64,000 nt of DNA from Narthecium ossifragum. Its lineage: Eukaryota; Streptophyta; Magnoliopsida; Dioscoreales; Nartheciaceae. Under the pieces are notes generated by a model. That model worked only from the letters and a program-made list of their open reading frames with translations, made no database searches and had not been told where the DNA came from. The position numbers and the translations under genes are program-made. The stretch's first letter is position 1; the number at the start of each line of letters is the position of its first letter. The stretch covers positions 126,501 to 190,500 of the forward strand of contig OY986965.1 of NCBI GenBank assembly GCA_963920575.1. The letters are read 5' to 3'. Shown one piece after another: positions 1-11,507 of this stretch.

Positions 1-1769
1 CCCATGCGCCACCTTCAGGAGTTCCGACTCCAATCCATCGAGGGATTCGAGCCCGGCCAGCGCCTCGTCATCGAGGACATCTTCAAGGAGGGGGACCTTG
101 TCGACGTCTCTGGCGATTCCATTGGCAAGGGCTTCCAAGGTCGACTATTCTTCTTCTTTTTTTTCCAGCTATTATTAATATTATTACTGCTTTTTTTTAT
201 TCTGTGCTTGAGTATTGCTTCGGTATCATCCGCTGCTAGCATATTTATTTTCCAAAGTAGAATGCTTTGAATCGGATGCTCCGAAGTTGTATTTATCTTG
301 CACCAATATGTGGGTCTGTGTTGTGGAGAGAGTTTGAATGCTTACTCGGACACCAGGGCTCTACCTGAATTCCTTTCTTTGATAAATGCCCATGTTGTGC
401 AAGCATTACTGGCATACCCTATTCCTCTATAGTTTGTGCATTTGGATCATCGACTCTTTTCACAAATAAGATGCTCGACCTCATTTCTGCTTGAGATCAG
501 AAGGCCTAAAATAAATTTGATGCACAATATTGGTTATCTGGCTATGATGGTGCTGGTTCCACATTTTCTCTGTGCAAACTTCATACCATAGCCTTGAATA
601 ATAACCAGTTGGGGCAGTCTTAGTAAAGAAGTGTTCTCCAAGAGAATTGAAAGTCAGGAAACACTAGGTATAGTCTAGGGTGATTGAGATCTGGTTTTCC
701 AATGGCATGTTCTGTGTGGAAATATTTTTCAGAAGGTATGTGCTGACATCTGGTTTGTTGGCGATGGACTTGATTCAAGGGGAGCAATTACTTTTGTCTC
801 CTCTGTTTTTCGAAGAATGTCTATAGTGACGTCACAAACCATTTTTTAAAACATTTTTGCATAAATGGAATGACGATGTGGACATGTGTTCCATGAGATG
901 TAGTTGGGGGAGAAATTTTCATTGGAGAATTGCCCGGTGCCTTTGGTTTCTGACATAGTGTCATTTGTGCGCATGGAAACACATAGAGGCATAAAGGGGA
1001 AATAATCGTAGGATGGGGTGGGAATCGTGGTGGTGTTGGCATCAGCTGCAGGGTGTCATCATCGGCTAAGGAAGCCAGCTGAATAAAAGTGATAGGGATA
1101 TTCCTCATTTCATGTGGCTTGTCCTTAAGAAGCGCCAGCAAGAGTTGTAAAGCTGATGCGATATAGATATGATGAAAGACAATTTTCTTGTGATTCTTTA
1201 CAGTTTGATTATCCACGAAGCAGGATGACAATAACTCTAGAAGATTCAGAGGAGATGCTATCTTATAGGTTCTGTGAAAGTTTGTCATACTGCTCCTCTA
1301 AAATGTTCATATTTCGATGCTTTACCTGAACATTGTGTTATAAATTGCACATATATTCAAACTTTTTAACTCATCAAGTCAAGATAGTACGTTATTGGTT
1401 CGTACTAGACAAAATTGTTTCCTAACCGCAATCCAACAGTTTCAGTGGTACAGATGTTTAAACTGCTGACTTCTTGCAGGTGGAATAAAAAGACACAATT
1501 TCCATCGTGGGCCGATGACTCATGGTTCTAAGAGTCACAGGGCCTTGGGCTCCATAGGTGCTGGAACAACACCTGGACGTGTATACAAGGGCAAAAAGAT
1601 GCCTGGGAGGATGGGAGGAACCAAAACAAAGATTAGAAAGCTAAAGATTGTCAAGATAGACAGTGAGCTTCGAGCTGTGATGATTAAAGGTGCTGTCCCT
1701 GGAAAGCCTGGGAATCTTCTCCGAATAACGCCCGCAAAAATTGTTGGAAAAAATATTCCAAAGAGTTAA
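1..1769 (+). CDS. RPL3: 50S ribosomal protein L3, chloroplastic (3' part; exons 1-139 and 1480-1769)
   Basis: Plastid-type (bacterial-like) ribosomal protein L3, a core protein of the large subunit that binds 23S rRNA near the peptidyl-transferase centre. The first exon is open from base 1 in frame 1 and enters from outside the window, so the N-terminus is missing. It carries [13 protein letters not shown] and [13 protein letters not shown]. The donor GT is at 140-141 and the acceptor AG ends at 1479. Joining them completes a Gly codon and restores [22 protein letters not shown], typical of bacterial and plastid L3. The second exon continues with [23 protein letters not shown] and ends with the plastid-type tail PAKIVG...NIPKS and a TAA at 1767-1769. 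The 1340-bp intron shows no other gene. Plastid targeting is inferred from the family, since the transit peptide lies outside the window. Confidence 0.93.
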
Positions 1770-2625
1770 AAAGATTTTTTGATGTAGGCTGCGTTTCTTA
1801 TTTAATTTTGTTGTTCGTTTTGGTTGCTTGTGTTGTACTCAGCTATCAGAGGACCTGAACTGTATGAGGTTTTGGATTGTACATGGTAAAGTAGAAAGGT
1901 TCAAACTGCGCAGGCTTATATACTTTTCCGCACGAATGTTTTTATTTTGTGGTTGGGATATCCCTAAATCCTTGACAATTGGCATCAAAGGGCAAGGGAT
2001 CTCATAAATGTCTTTCTCTCTGTGTTTGGATTATTATGTGTGGTGTTGATATTTCCTACATAGCAAGACACATTTGCAAGCGTTATGCTCATGGATCATT
2101 GACAGGAGAGATCAAGAAATGCAGTTTAAATGCTCTTCATGTTGATAGACTCAAATATTAGATAGAATTCCAGTCATTTTTCTGTCAGCGATCTTAAAGG
2201 TAACATCGCAAACCTGTCTTGCCGAAACTATGGCAAAGATTAATTTGAACTCTGTGCTTTGGGGCAACTTATTTTTCAGGTCTTGAGAACAAATCTGTTG
2301 GCCAAAATTCATCTCATCGAGTGCCTTGCAAGACTGATCAGGAACTACTACATATGATAAGCATCCAGCAGTATACACAAATACACATCTAAACAAAGCA
2401 ACAAATAGACATCTAAAAAAAAAGCAACCAAAGATCTTTTTCAAGTTTACCAAGAAAATGTGCGCGCTCAGTTTGTTTATAGTACACTGAATTTGACACC
2501 TTGACAGCAAAAATGTATACCAATCTTGATGCATAAAAAAGGACTTGAAAGCAACAATCAATTGTGCTGGTTGCTAATAGTGAAATAGTGAAGTGAAGAC
2601 AGGGAAAGGTCTAAAGTTCCAAGTC
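1770..2625. other. Intergenic region between convergent genes (3' sides of RPL3 and the LRAT gene)
   Basis: AT-rich sequence between two genes that converge. It should hold both 3' UTRs and polyadenylation sites. No coding region, RNA gene or repeat could be supported here. Confidence 0.5.
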
Positions 2626-3580
2626 CTAACTTGCACCATTAGCCTGCGCCGCTGCTGCCACTGGAGGCCCATCCATGTCTGACTGCTCAACTAGTCTCTC
2701 AACTGGAATCTTTTTGACATCCCGTCGAACTCCTATATCGGAGACATAGCGACCAATGCAGTACATGGTACCAGCCACCACAGTCAAGCCACCTGCGCTC
2801 GTCGTCAAGAAACGCAGAGGAGAAGATGCAACGGTAGAGACAGCCGCTACCAACGATGACAGCTGGCCACTTCGACCCATACTGAAGCAAGTCGTGACCA
2901 GCAAACCAGTCTTGCAGTATATGGCAAAGTCCTCACAGTTGTTCTTGAAAGGGTTGTACATCCCAAATCCGTTATTAAGGAGATAATTGGCGCGGTGAAG
3001 GACGACATCGGGTAGGTCGGATGCAGCAAGAGTGCAGGTCCCTCCTCGAGCTTTTGCGATGAAGAATGCGGGCGAGACGGAGTAGTGAAACTGGTAGAGA
3101 ACCCCTCCAAAGAGGAAGCAGTCGATGCAGGAGATAATTACGCCATGGAGTTTGCTCTGATCGCCACATGTCAGGCACGGGGTGCCGATCAAATTAGATG
3201 GGGACGAGGAGCTGAAAATGATCTTGTCCAAGAATGTTCCTGTGGCGATCTCATGCTCTGCACCTCGCGTGAAGTGTATGACCATTCCATCTCCAACGTA
3301 GATTCCTAATTAAAGGGCCGCAAAACAAAAATGCCAATTACGAATCCAATCCAATCCAAGGAAAGAGGGAAGAAATTGTAAAGAAGAAAACTAAACTATG
3401 AAGAAAAGAACCAAGGAAAGAGGGAAGAAATTGTAAAGAAGAAAACTAAACTATGAAGAAAAGAACCAAGGAAAGAGGGAAGGGACCGTGATGGGAGTAG
3501 ATGTAGGCGGTCCTCCATGAGTAGATGTGATCCCCGGGCTTGAGATCCTCCCGGCTGACCCGATTCGACAGCACCCCCAT
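2626..3580 (-). CDS. LRAT domain-containing protein (NC-motif family), exons 3580-3487 and 3305-2626
   Basis: Member of the lecithin:retinol acyltransferase/H-REV107-like (NlpC/P60-related) family. Exon 1 starts at the ATG at 3578-3580 and encodes [19 protein letters not shown], a usual start for the plant family. The donor GT is at 3486-3485 and the acceptor AG at 3307-3306. Joining gives [18 protein letters not shown] in phase, for a total of 774 nt or 257 aa. The likely catalytic set is visible: His in SHHGIYVG, His in VIHF, and the nucleophile Cys in [13 protein letters not shown]. After the catalytic domain comes a hydrophobic, small-residue segment (about residues 175-215), possibly membrane associated, then an Ala-rich tail. 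The plant substrate is not established, so acyltransferase or thiol-hydrolase activity is inferred from the family. The single intron is short and contains a 55-bp tandem repeat. Confidence 0.9.
3356..3482. repeat. 55-bp tandem repeat, about 2.3 copies, inside the LRAT gene intron
   Basis: The unit begins CCAAGGAAAGAGGGAAG and recurs at 3356, 3411 and 3466, exactly 55 bp apart and almost unchanged. It fills most of the intron and stops a few bases from the donor site at 3486-3485 (minus strand). Confidence 0.9.
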
Positions 3581-5207
3581 CATTCCCTTCATCGACTCGA
3601 CTCTAGCGTCTTCAACAAAACGGAACGGAACTCCTCCCCCTTTCACTTCTCCTCTCCTCCTCTTCTCCTCTTCTCCTCGAACAAGAGAGAGAGAGACCCA
3701 AATGACAGGGAGTCGAATATTTTTGCAGCTTGCTTAATCACGAAGAACCCTTGCCCTGTAGATTTCCCTATGCAACCCCCGCCCGGATATCACCACGTGT
3801 TGGAAAAATAGTGATGGCTGATGGTTGGTATCCACCACTCAGATTCAGAAGGTTAGAGCTGCTTTCTCGCACCCCCTGACACACCCCTCCTCCGGCCCCA
3901 CCCCTTCTTTCCCCCCCTTATCCATGCTCCCTCTGGTTTCTTTTCCCCTTCACACACCCCCCTTCGGCCCCACCTTTTTTTTAAAAAAAATCAATTTTAT
4001 TTCTTTTTTTAGCAGTTTTATTTTTCTTTTTGGATAAACAGTTTTTTTATTATTTGTTTGTAACCTTTTGTTTATTTTTTAATTGTAGTTTTTACTATTT
4101 GAAATTTGAAATTTTTACGATTTAAAATTTTTAAATTTTTATGATTTAAAATTTAAAATTTTAATAAATTGAAATATGAAGATATGGTTTGGGAAGGGTA
4201 TTTTGGACTTTTTTTTTCAAAATTGACTAAATACCAAAGCTTCTTGTGGTCGGTCTAATTGTCAAATTGGGTCTAAACAAAAGACCCCGATCCCTTTCCC
4301 TAAAAAATAATTTAAAAACTAATTAAAAAATAAACAAAACTAATAAAGAAAAACTAAATAAAATTAAACAAAACTGAAAAAAAAAGGTAAAAAAAAGAAA
4401 CTCACAAAAAAGGGGCAAGGGAATTAAATAAAACTGAAAAAAAGAGGAAAAAAAAAAAGAACCACACAACAAAAGGTAAAGGTATAACACAGTAAACTAT
4501 AGAGGCGTTTAGTTTGGTGTTAGTTTATTTGCGAATGAATTGAGGTTAAGGGATTTTAGGTTAGTTTATTCTGGATTAAGGAGGGTAAAGTAATATTAAT
4601 AGAAAAAAGTAGAGTGATGATGATAAATGGAATGAGAATAAAATAGTAATAATTATTTTTTATATTTGAAGATAAGCGTGGGTTCTATTTGCACCGTAAG
4701 AAGAACTTATCACACCATATAATTTTTTAATTCCCAAACTACCCTTAATGGTTTGATATCGGAGGTGGTGGAGACTGGCGCCGATGGAGGCGCTAGCGGC
4801 GGCAGCTGCCGGGGGAAGGTGGGATGGGTGGCACGGGTTGAGGCGCCGGGAAGGGAAGTGGTGGTGGTGGAGGAGGAGACAATGGTGATGGTGTGTTTGG
4901 ATGGATTGAGGGAGGGGGAGGAACGCTGATGGCAGCTGCGGGGGCGCGAGTGGATGTGTGGGGAAGGGAGGTGGTGGAGGAGGAGATGGTGAGATAGAGG
5001 AGGAGGTGGGGATGGTGGTGGTGTGGGTTGGGCCTTGGGGTTGGAGGCGCCGCCGCCGGCTGCCAAGGGGATGGGAGGGGTGAGAGGCGGGGGTGGAAGC
5101 GCCGGTAGAGAGTACAGGAGGGGAGGGGGTGGTGGTGGAGCCATGGAGGAGGAGATGGTACATGGATGATGGGATAAGGGCATTTAAGACATTTTTCATT
5201 AAAATGT
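3581..5207. other. 5' side of the LRAT gene, then AT-rich and GC-rich non-coding DNA
   Basis: 3581-3820 should hold the LRAT 5' UTR and promoter (minus strand), with pyrimidine tracts on the plus strand. 3960-4700 is very AT-rich with short A and T runs and no gene. 4750-5165 is an abrupt GC-rich block of GGTGG-type low-complexity repeats. Its Pro/His-rich minus-strand open frames look like products of that composition, not a recognised protein. The change of composition suggests inserted or minisatellite-like DNA. Confidence 0.5.
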
Positions 5208-5216
5208 TATTAGAAA

Positions 5217-5641
5217 GGGTTATTTACTTTTGAGACCTTGAAAACTTCTTAAATTACAAATGTACCCTTACAATCTTCGCCTTTACATATGTACCCCTGA
5301 AAACATTGTGATAGTGTTAACCATACCCTCCGGTTACTAGCCGATTAATATTCACGGAATATGCCTAACGTCATTAAATAACCTTTTTGAAAAGACAATT
5401 ATACCCCTGATTATGTTTCTACTTTGGTTAAGTTAGATGTCAATGGGGATGGGCAATTAAGTAATTTTGCCCACCCTGATTACTTTTTTACTCTGGTTAA
5501 GTTAGATATATGTACGGACTTGGACGGAGGGGCATGGTTACCATTATCACAATGTTTTCATGGGTATATATGTAAAGGCAAAGATTGTAAGGCTATATTT
5601 GTAATTTAATAAGTTTTCAAGGTCTCAAAAGTAAATAACCC
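5217..5641. mobile_element. Mutator-type MITE, 425 bp, with about 116-bp terminal inverted repeats and a 9-bp target duplication
   Basis: The left end GGGTTATTTACTTTTGAGAC (from 5217) is matched in reverse complement by the right end (to 5641). The arms (about 5217-5332 and 5526-5641) pair with few mismatches. A perfect 9-bp direct repeat TATTAGAAA flanks the element (5208-5216 and 5642-5650). Long TIRs with 9-bp duplications are the known signature of Mutator-like elements. There is no transposase, so it is non-autonomous. Confidence 0.9.
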
Positions 5642-5759
5642 TATTAGAAAATAAAAGAGGTTTTGTAGGCGGCACCATAATATGGACTTATCCTGCTAAT
5701 AAAACATACATCATCAATTTTAACTCCTAAACACCATATTAGGTATCAAAATACACTAA

Positions 5760-7045
5760 TACCATCTCCCCCCCCTAAATCCCTCCCCTAATAATCCCCC
5801 CCCCACCCACCCACCCACCCCGGCGGCGTCCCCTCTATACTCGCCCATCTTCTTTCCCCCCACCTTGAAAACCTCTAGTGCCTACCCCTATCACTTTGTT
5901 CCCCCCCCCCCTCCCCTCGGCGGTCGGTGAGCTCCCCAGCCCACGACGTCCCCTCTATACCCCCCCCTCCCCCCGACGGCCGCCCTGGCCTCGCATCCGG
6001 CCCCGATCCGGCGTCCCCAGCCCCGATCCACCATCCCCAGCCCCGATCCGCCGTCTCCAACCCCGATCCGGTCGTCTCCGGCCCGATCCGGCCGTCTCCA
6101 GCCCCGATCCGCCGTCGCCAGCACCGATCCGCCCGTCTCCAGCCCCGATCCGGGTGACCTGGCCTCGGATCCGGCCCCGATCCGGCGTCCCCAGCCCCGA
6201 TCCACCGTCCCTAGCCCCCGATCCGCCGTCTCCAACCCCGATCCGGTCGTCTCCGGCCCGATCCGACCGTCTCCATCCCCGATCCGCCGACGCCAGCCCC
6301 GATCCGGCCGTCTCCAGCCCCGATCCACCGTCCCCAACCCCAATCCACCATCCCCAACTCCGATCCGCCGTCTCCAACCTCGATCCGGCCGTCTCCAGCC
6401 CCGATCCGCCGTCGCCAACCCCAATCCGGCCGTCTCTAGCACCGATTCGCGCGTCCCCAGCCTCGATCCGCCCGTCTCCAACCCCCATCCGCCGCCCCCA
6501 GCCCCTATCCGGCGTCCCCCCGCCCCTTTTCCGGCGTCGCCGCCCCAGATCCGGCGTTTCCCTCGTCCCCAGCCCCTATCCGCCCGCCGACCGCCCCGAT
6601 CCGGCGTCCACCGCCGAGATCTGGCCGCCTCCGCCCAGATCGGGCGTCCCCCACCACCCTTCCGGNNNNNNNNNNNNNNNNNNNNNNNNNNNNNNNNNNN
6701 NNNNNNNNNNNNNNNNNNNNNNNNNNNNNNNNNNNNNNNNNNNNNNNNNNNNNNNNNNNNNNNNNNNNNNNNNNNNNNNNNNNNNNNNNNNNNNNNNNNN
6801 NNNNNNNNNNNNNNNNNNNNNNNNNNNNNNNNNNNNNNNNNNNNNNNNNNNNNNNNNNNNNNNNNCGGCGTCGCCGCCCCAGATCCGGCGTTTCCCTCGT
6901 CCCCAGCCCCTATCCGCCCGCCGACCGCCCCGATCCGGCGTCCACCGCCGAGATCTGGCCGCCTCCGCCCAGATCGGGCGTCCCCCACCACCCTTCCGGC
7001 GTCCCCAGCCCCCCTTCCGGCATCGCCGCCACAGATCCGGCGATC
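5760..7045. repeat. GC-rich minisatellite with a CCCCGATCCG-type core, interrupted by an assembly gap
   Basis: Many degenerate copies of an 18-21 bp unit (CCAGCCCCGATCCGGCGTCC and variants) run from about 5985 to 7045, preceded by C-rich tracts from 5760. Long open frames on both strands (Pro/Arg/Ser-rich on one, Gly/Arg/Asp-rich on the other) follow from the repeat having no stop codons. I do not call them genes. Confidence 0.85.
6666..6865. other. Assembly gap of 200 N with identical sequence on both sides
   Basis: Exactly 200 N. The 134 bp before the gap (6532-6665) and the 134 bp after it (6866-6999) are identical. This suggests two contig ends that overlap but were not merged. Confidence 0.9.
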
Positions 7046-7599
7046 TCTGTGTAATATCTATCAATATTCTTGATGAGTCACTAAGTGTTCATGATTAAAC
7101 CCCTTAATTTACCTTTGTTAGGCCTAGAGTGTTTGTATTTGATGGTTTGTTAGTTGATTTCAGGTTTAATCATGCTTTGAGAAGAAATGCAAGAAATTCG
7201 GTTAATATGCTGAAATACACTGCTCTGTCGACTGTTAGCACAATATTCACTAGAATTATCCTTATGTCCAAATATTCTGAAATTTGAATGACATCTGGAA
7301 CACATCAAGACGTAAAACTTTCATGTTGGACACTTTTGGAGATTCCTGATGGATTGATAGCAGTTTCGAAGAAGATGAAGATATTTAGCTCCTGGAAGAC
7401 TGGTCCATCGACGCCCGGGAGAATATTCGCCAAATATTCTAGATAAGTCCAAATATTGTAAACTCTTCGGGAGAGGACAGAAGACTTCCAAATCTACATC
7501 TTTTGGGTTGGACTCATTCTCAAATTCCGAATCGGTTGAGCCCAGTCGCGATTGGAAGAAGCTGTCAGGGTTGAACCAGGAATTCCGAGTTGTACTAGA

Positions 7600-8500
7600 G
7601 GTCCAACTCAACTTAGCCATAACCCTAATTCCGGGATTAAGGGTTATTATTATAAAAAGGGGTTATTCCAGCAAAACTTCTGATCTTTTTGTCAATCTTT
7701 GGAGGAGGAAGAAGAAGAAGGAGAGGATGTGGATGGTGACAGCTTCCTATTCCAATCCGATGGCTTTCATCCAAAAGATGAGTTGCTAGTTATTGTACTT
7801 AGGATTATTCATGAAACCCTAGCATAGTTTTCTATCTTCTTTGGTTTAAATCTTGTATTCTTCTCAAGACATGATCCTATGAATTTGCTTTTTATTGTTA
7901 ATAGAGTTGAGGGAACAGAGTTCCTTAACGTATTTTCAGTCCTACATGATTTCTGTGATTGATTGTAGAGATTCATATGATGGTTTTCATGTGGTTTTTG
8001 GTTTACCTTTGAGATAGTCTATGCTACGTGAAGATAAGTCATGCTAAGGTCATTAGGAGTAGAATAATTTAATGTAATCGTAGGACCAAAGATGATTTAT
8101 GCGATAGATTATGCCGTTGGAAACATAAACCTTATTTTAGGAATTCATGTAAGCTTAAGAAGCTGTGGATTCATAATGTTTAGAGAAGGAAACAAGAGGA
8201 TAATTAGAGAAGATTGAAGGTGAAACTAGGACGGATTGAGTAATTCCTAAGTCAATTATCCATTGATTCAAATCGATCAACCTTTTATCTCTTTTATTCA
8301 TTAGTTTAATCTATTCTATCTTTGATTCTTTTCTTTAGTTTTAGGGTTTTGAGAATTGATTTTGATTTCCAACGTTTTCCCTGTGGATCGACTCCCGACT
8401 TCACCGCTATTTCTACCTAGTAGTGTAGTGATTGAATAAGGATTATAAATTTAATATTTGATTGAGTTTGCAACGTTTTAACGACAACGTTTGTGAGCGA
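7600..8500 (+). mobile_element. LTR-like relic of a Ty3/gypsy (Tat/Athila-type) retrotransposon
   Basis: A TATA-like TATAAAAAGGGG lies near 7652. The 3' part has TCCCTGTGGATCGACTC, then CTACCTAGTAGTGTAG and an AT-rich end with CGACAACG near 8480-8495. This order of motifs is typical of the 3' part of Tat/Athila LTRs as I know them. No gag-pol, polypurine tract or second LTR was found, so it is probably a solo LTR or a fragment with uncertain ends. 7050-7600 has no recognisable feature. Confidence 0.45.
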
Positions 8501-8504
8501 TCAA

Positions 8505-8640
8505 TTCTCTTTTGAGAATCAAAAGAGAATACCGGTAGTATTCTCTTTATAAAAAGAGAATACTACCAGTATTCTCTTTATAAAAAGAGAATACCTATCA
8601 GTATTCTCTTTGTAAAAAGAGATAAAAAGAGAATCCTTGT
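8505..8640. repeat. Array of short palindromes built on TATTCTCTTT...AAAGAGAATA
   Basis: At least three successive units each form a small hairpin: TATTCTCTTT, a short loop, then AAAGAGAATA. They are joined by CTACCAG or CTATCAG spacers. The array follows the LTR-like relic directly. Confidence 0.8.
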
Positions 8641-9690
8641 AGATTATACATGAATGTATTTTAGTACTCTTTTATCTCATCTTTGTAGCATTCACTTTCT
8701 CTTATTTTCATTAATATAATCATGAAAATAAATGAAATAATCATGATGTCATCAAATCCGCTGTCAGTTATGGGAGGATGGACGGAAGGAGGGGGTGGAA
8801 TCATGATGTCATCAAATCAAAACCAATCGAAACCGATTCGTCATCAAATCGAAACCGATTTGCATGGATTACACCAAAAATAGAAATAAAACAACTCATA
8901 ACTGTCATAAATTAAATACAGCTATATATAATACATCAAATATTTAATATATATGAAGTAGGGGTAAAAGTGTCATGCAAAATACCTAACCTCCCATAAC
9001 TGTCTTAAAATGGTATAAACCCATTAAAACATCTTAGGTGGTGTATCAATGAATAAGTTTACTAAATTTAGTGTAAAGACTAATAATCTAAAAATAAAAT
9101 ATGTGGTGCGGTGAGTTTTTGTTTGGTGTGGATAGAACTCCCCGTCACGGGGGCGTAAGAAGCAATTTGCGTATAGAGGCCTTTTACCCTCCACTCTAAT
9201 CTGAATCATTAATTACTAAGCATGGTCCTCATAAAATATAAAAAAATCTACTCAAAGTTCAAACGGAATCAACTCGTATCCTACCGGTTTACGTTCAAAG
9301 ATTTAGGTAATGATCAAAACTACCGCCACAATGATGCCTTTTTATCTATGCTATCAAGCATACTTGTTAGAAAAAAAGATTGTTACCATACAAGATATCA
9401 AATGTGATGGTGATGGGAGTGGAAAATTCAATTCCAGATCTGTGTCATTCATTCAGAGTACACATTAAGGTACTGAGTTTTACCCTTGAAGACCATTCAT
9501 AATTCTTGATACTATACATGGAAAAGAATAACAGCAACGGATTGGCTTTACTTTGGCTTAACCTGGGCAAGGCATTTGCAGCTGGACTGAGATGTGTAAC
9601 ACTGCAAGCTATCGTTTTTTCCTTTGCTGGGATCTTCCCTTGTGTGCTTATGTCGTCATGACCTACAGTTGGGCATATTTTGGTAACACT
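8641..9690. other. AT-rich intergenic DNA, no gene seen
   Basis: Contains a direct repeat of AATCATGATGTCATCAAATC (near 8740 and 8800) and a 13-bp inverted pair CAGTTATGGGAGG (near 8765) / CCTCCCATAACTG (near 8990) that may mark a small degenerate insertion. 9440-9690 may be the 3' flank of the copia remnant to its right. Nothing coding could be supported. Confidence 0.4.
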
Positions 9691-9691
9691 T

Positions 9692-9935
9692 TCATTCGCT
9701 GGAATAGCCCATGAGCTTGTCACGAAAAAGACAGGACCAATCTAAAGACAATCCTCTGGTAAAAATGTTAGCAATTCGGTCAACAGTAGTAGAGATGTAG
9801 CCCACAAGTTCTTTGTTAACTACTTTGTCACGGACAAAGTGGTAGTCGACTCCAATGTGCTTTATATGAGCATAAGAAAATGGGGTGAGAAAGCTGATAT
9901 GAGTGCCAATAGCCATCGCAGCACAAAACTGGTGG
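9692..9935 (-). mobile_element. Ty1/copia pol remnant (end of RNase H region)
   Basis: Minus-strand translation gives KHIGVDYHFVRDKVVNKEL, then YIST...DRIANIFTRGLS and FRDKLM. This matches the conserved end of copia RNase H (TKHIE.DYHFVRDKV...YI.T..Q.ADIFTK.L). Residues before it are poorly conserved. No reverse transcriptase or integrase is present, so it is a degenerate fragment. Confidence 0.8.
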
Positions 9936-11507
9936 GAGGCAAGAAAACAGAATTGCTGAATGAATGACAGATCAAATTTGATATCGCCATTATTGCACCT
10001 CAATATTATCGCATACTTCATTAGCTGTTAGAACAAATTTGAGAGAGACACGAAGAATCAGCGGATAAACAAATACACCATTTATTATGGAGAATCAAGA
10101 AGTGTATACTTTTGTTTCCGTTGCATATATCTCCATTTGTCTGCCCATAACTCAATCATAAGATAAAGATAATAACGGAAACATGCTCATCCATAAATTT
10201 TATGTAGTCGGATAATTGCTCTCAGTGCTTTTCTCAACATTTGAACAAAGTGTAAGAGAGTTCAAAACATGATTAAAAGTAATGGCGTGAATAGAAACAA
10301 GAAAAAGAAAATGAAAGAAAGGAAGGAAAAATAAACTTAAAAATGGCTAACTTTGAGCAGAGACTAACTTGAGATGAGCATTATGATTGCAGTTATCGTC
10401 AATGTTCGAAGTGCTGTTATACTTAACCATAGCTAAAAACAGTGAAGAACTTTTTGAACCTTGTGAGTGATCACTAATCAAGAACTCAATAGTGTACTAC
10501 ATCAAAAGGACTAAAATAGTTTTGTGCACCATAAATATAAAAACTCCAAACAGAATTGTATACGAAGGTGAACAATTGCAACTTAACTCGGACAGAATTG
10601 TATACAAAGAGGAACAGTTGCCTCCTAACTCAAAGCAGAATTATACATACAAATAACTGCCTCTTACAATATGCCTGTGAAGTGAGTTGCATTCCATGAT
10701 CACCATATCACACAGAGACCTCAAAATCATGCTCTATAGACTAAAAAAGAAGCATTAATTTTTTGCTCTCTTTTCATTGTTTACTCTAGCACGTTGATTC
10801 GCATCTCTTTAGAACAAAGGAGACTGCTAGTTCATTGCAAAAGAAAAACTGCTAAGTCATCCACAATCCTTGGCAAACACCAAGAGTAAGAAATGTATGT
10901 GATCAATTGTCTTATAGTAACTGCTGAATATTGGCCATGAAATTTTAATCAAAGGGCAGGTTCAGTGGCAACTTGGCAAGGTTTGTTAGTCGCCTACAAG
11001 AGAGTTATTTCTAGGATACAAACGACGCGGCGATACCCTGATGCCCATATGACAGCTGCAGGTTGATTATGCCATCCTAGCATCATCTAATCAACCAAAA
11101 AACTGATGAATGTTTAACACGCGGTCATAAGAAATGCACATTATGGTATTTTTCCATAGCAACTTACTCACATCATGCTCTAGGAGGACTCATGTTACCC
11201 GAGTTTCTGGAAAAGATAGATTAGCAGAGCGTCAAGTATGAGAAGCACGAGGAAACTACACAACGAAATCAACAAGAAATAAGAACACCAACTCTATTAG
11301 AGCAATATGAACCTCCTCTTGTGCTAAAAGTCCTGCAATACAACTGATATTATGCCATACAAAAGCCGCAGGTACTCAACTCACCCACAAGACTAAACAT
11401 TTATAAATTTTAAACCAGAGCTTAGCAAGTTGATAAATTCAGATGCAACAGAAAAGGGCTCATTTTTCATCCCAGCATGACTCGAGAAAAAGGAGAAGGC
11501 GATATCC
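9936..11507. other. Intergenic region downstream of the PPR gene
   Basis: AT-rich sequence containing the presumed PPR 3' UTR (just below 11508 on the minus strand). 10545-10650 has repeated short phrases around CAGAATTGTATAC and GAACA(A/G)TTGC. No gene, RNA or clear mobile element was recognised. Confidence 0.4.

Noticed and set aside
821..1288. Minus-strand open frame inside the RPL3 intron
   Set aside because: No recognisable domain, AT-rich, and lies wholly in the intron.
4660..5199. Pro/His-rich open frames on the minus strand
   Set aside because: Two overlapping frames are both open because of GGTGG low-complexity sequence; no recognisable protein.
5878..7098. Long open frames on both strands through the GATCCG-rich region
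   Set aside because: They follow from a GC-rich 18-21 bp repeat without stop codons and run across an assembly gap. There is no domain and no splice or start context.
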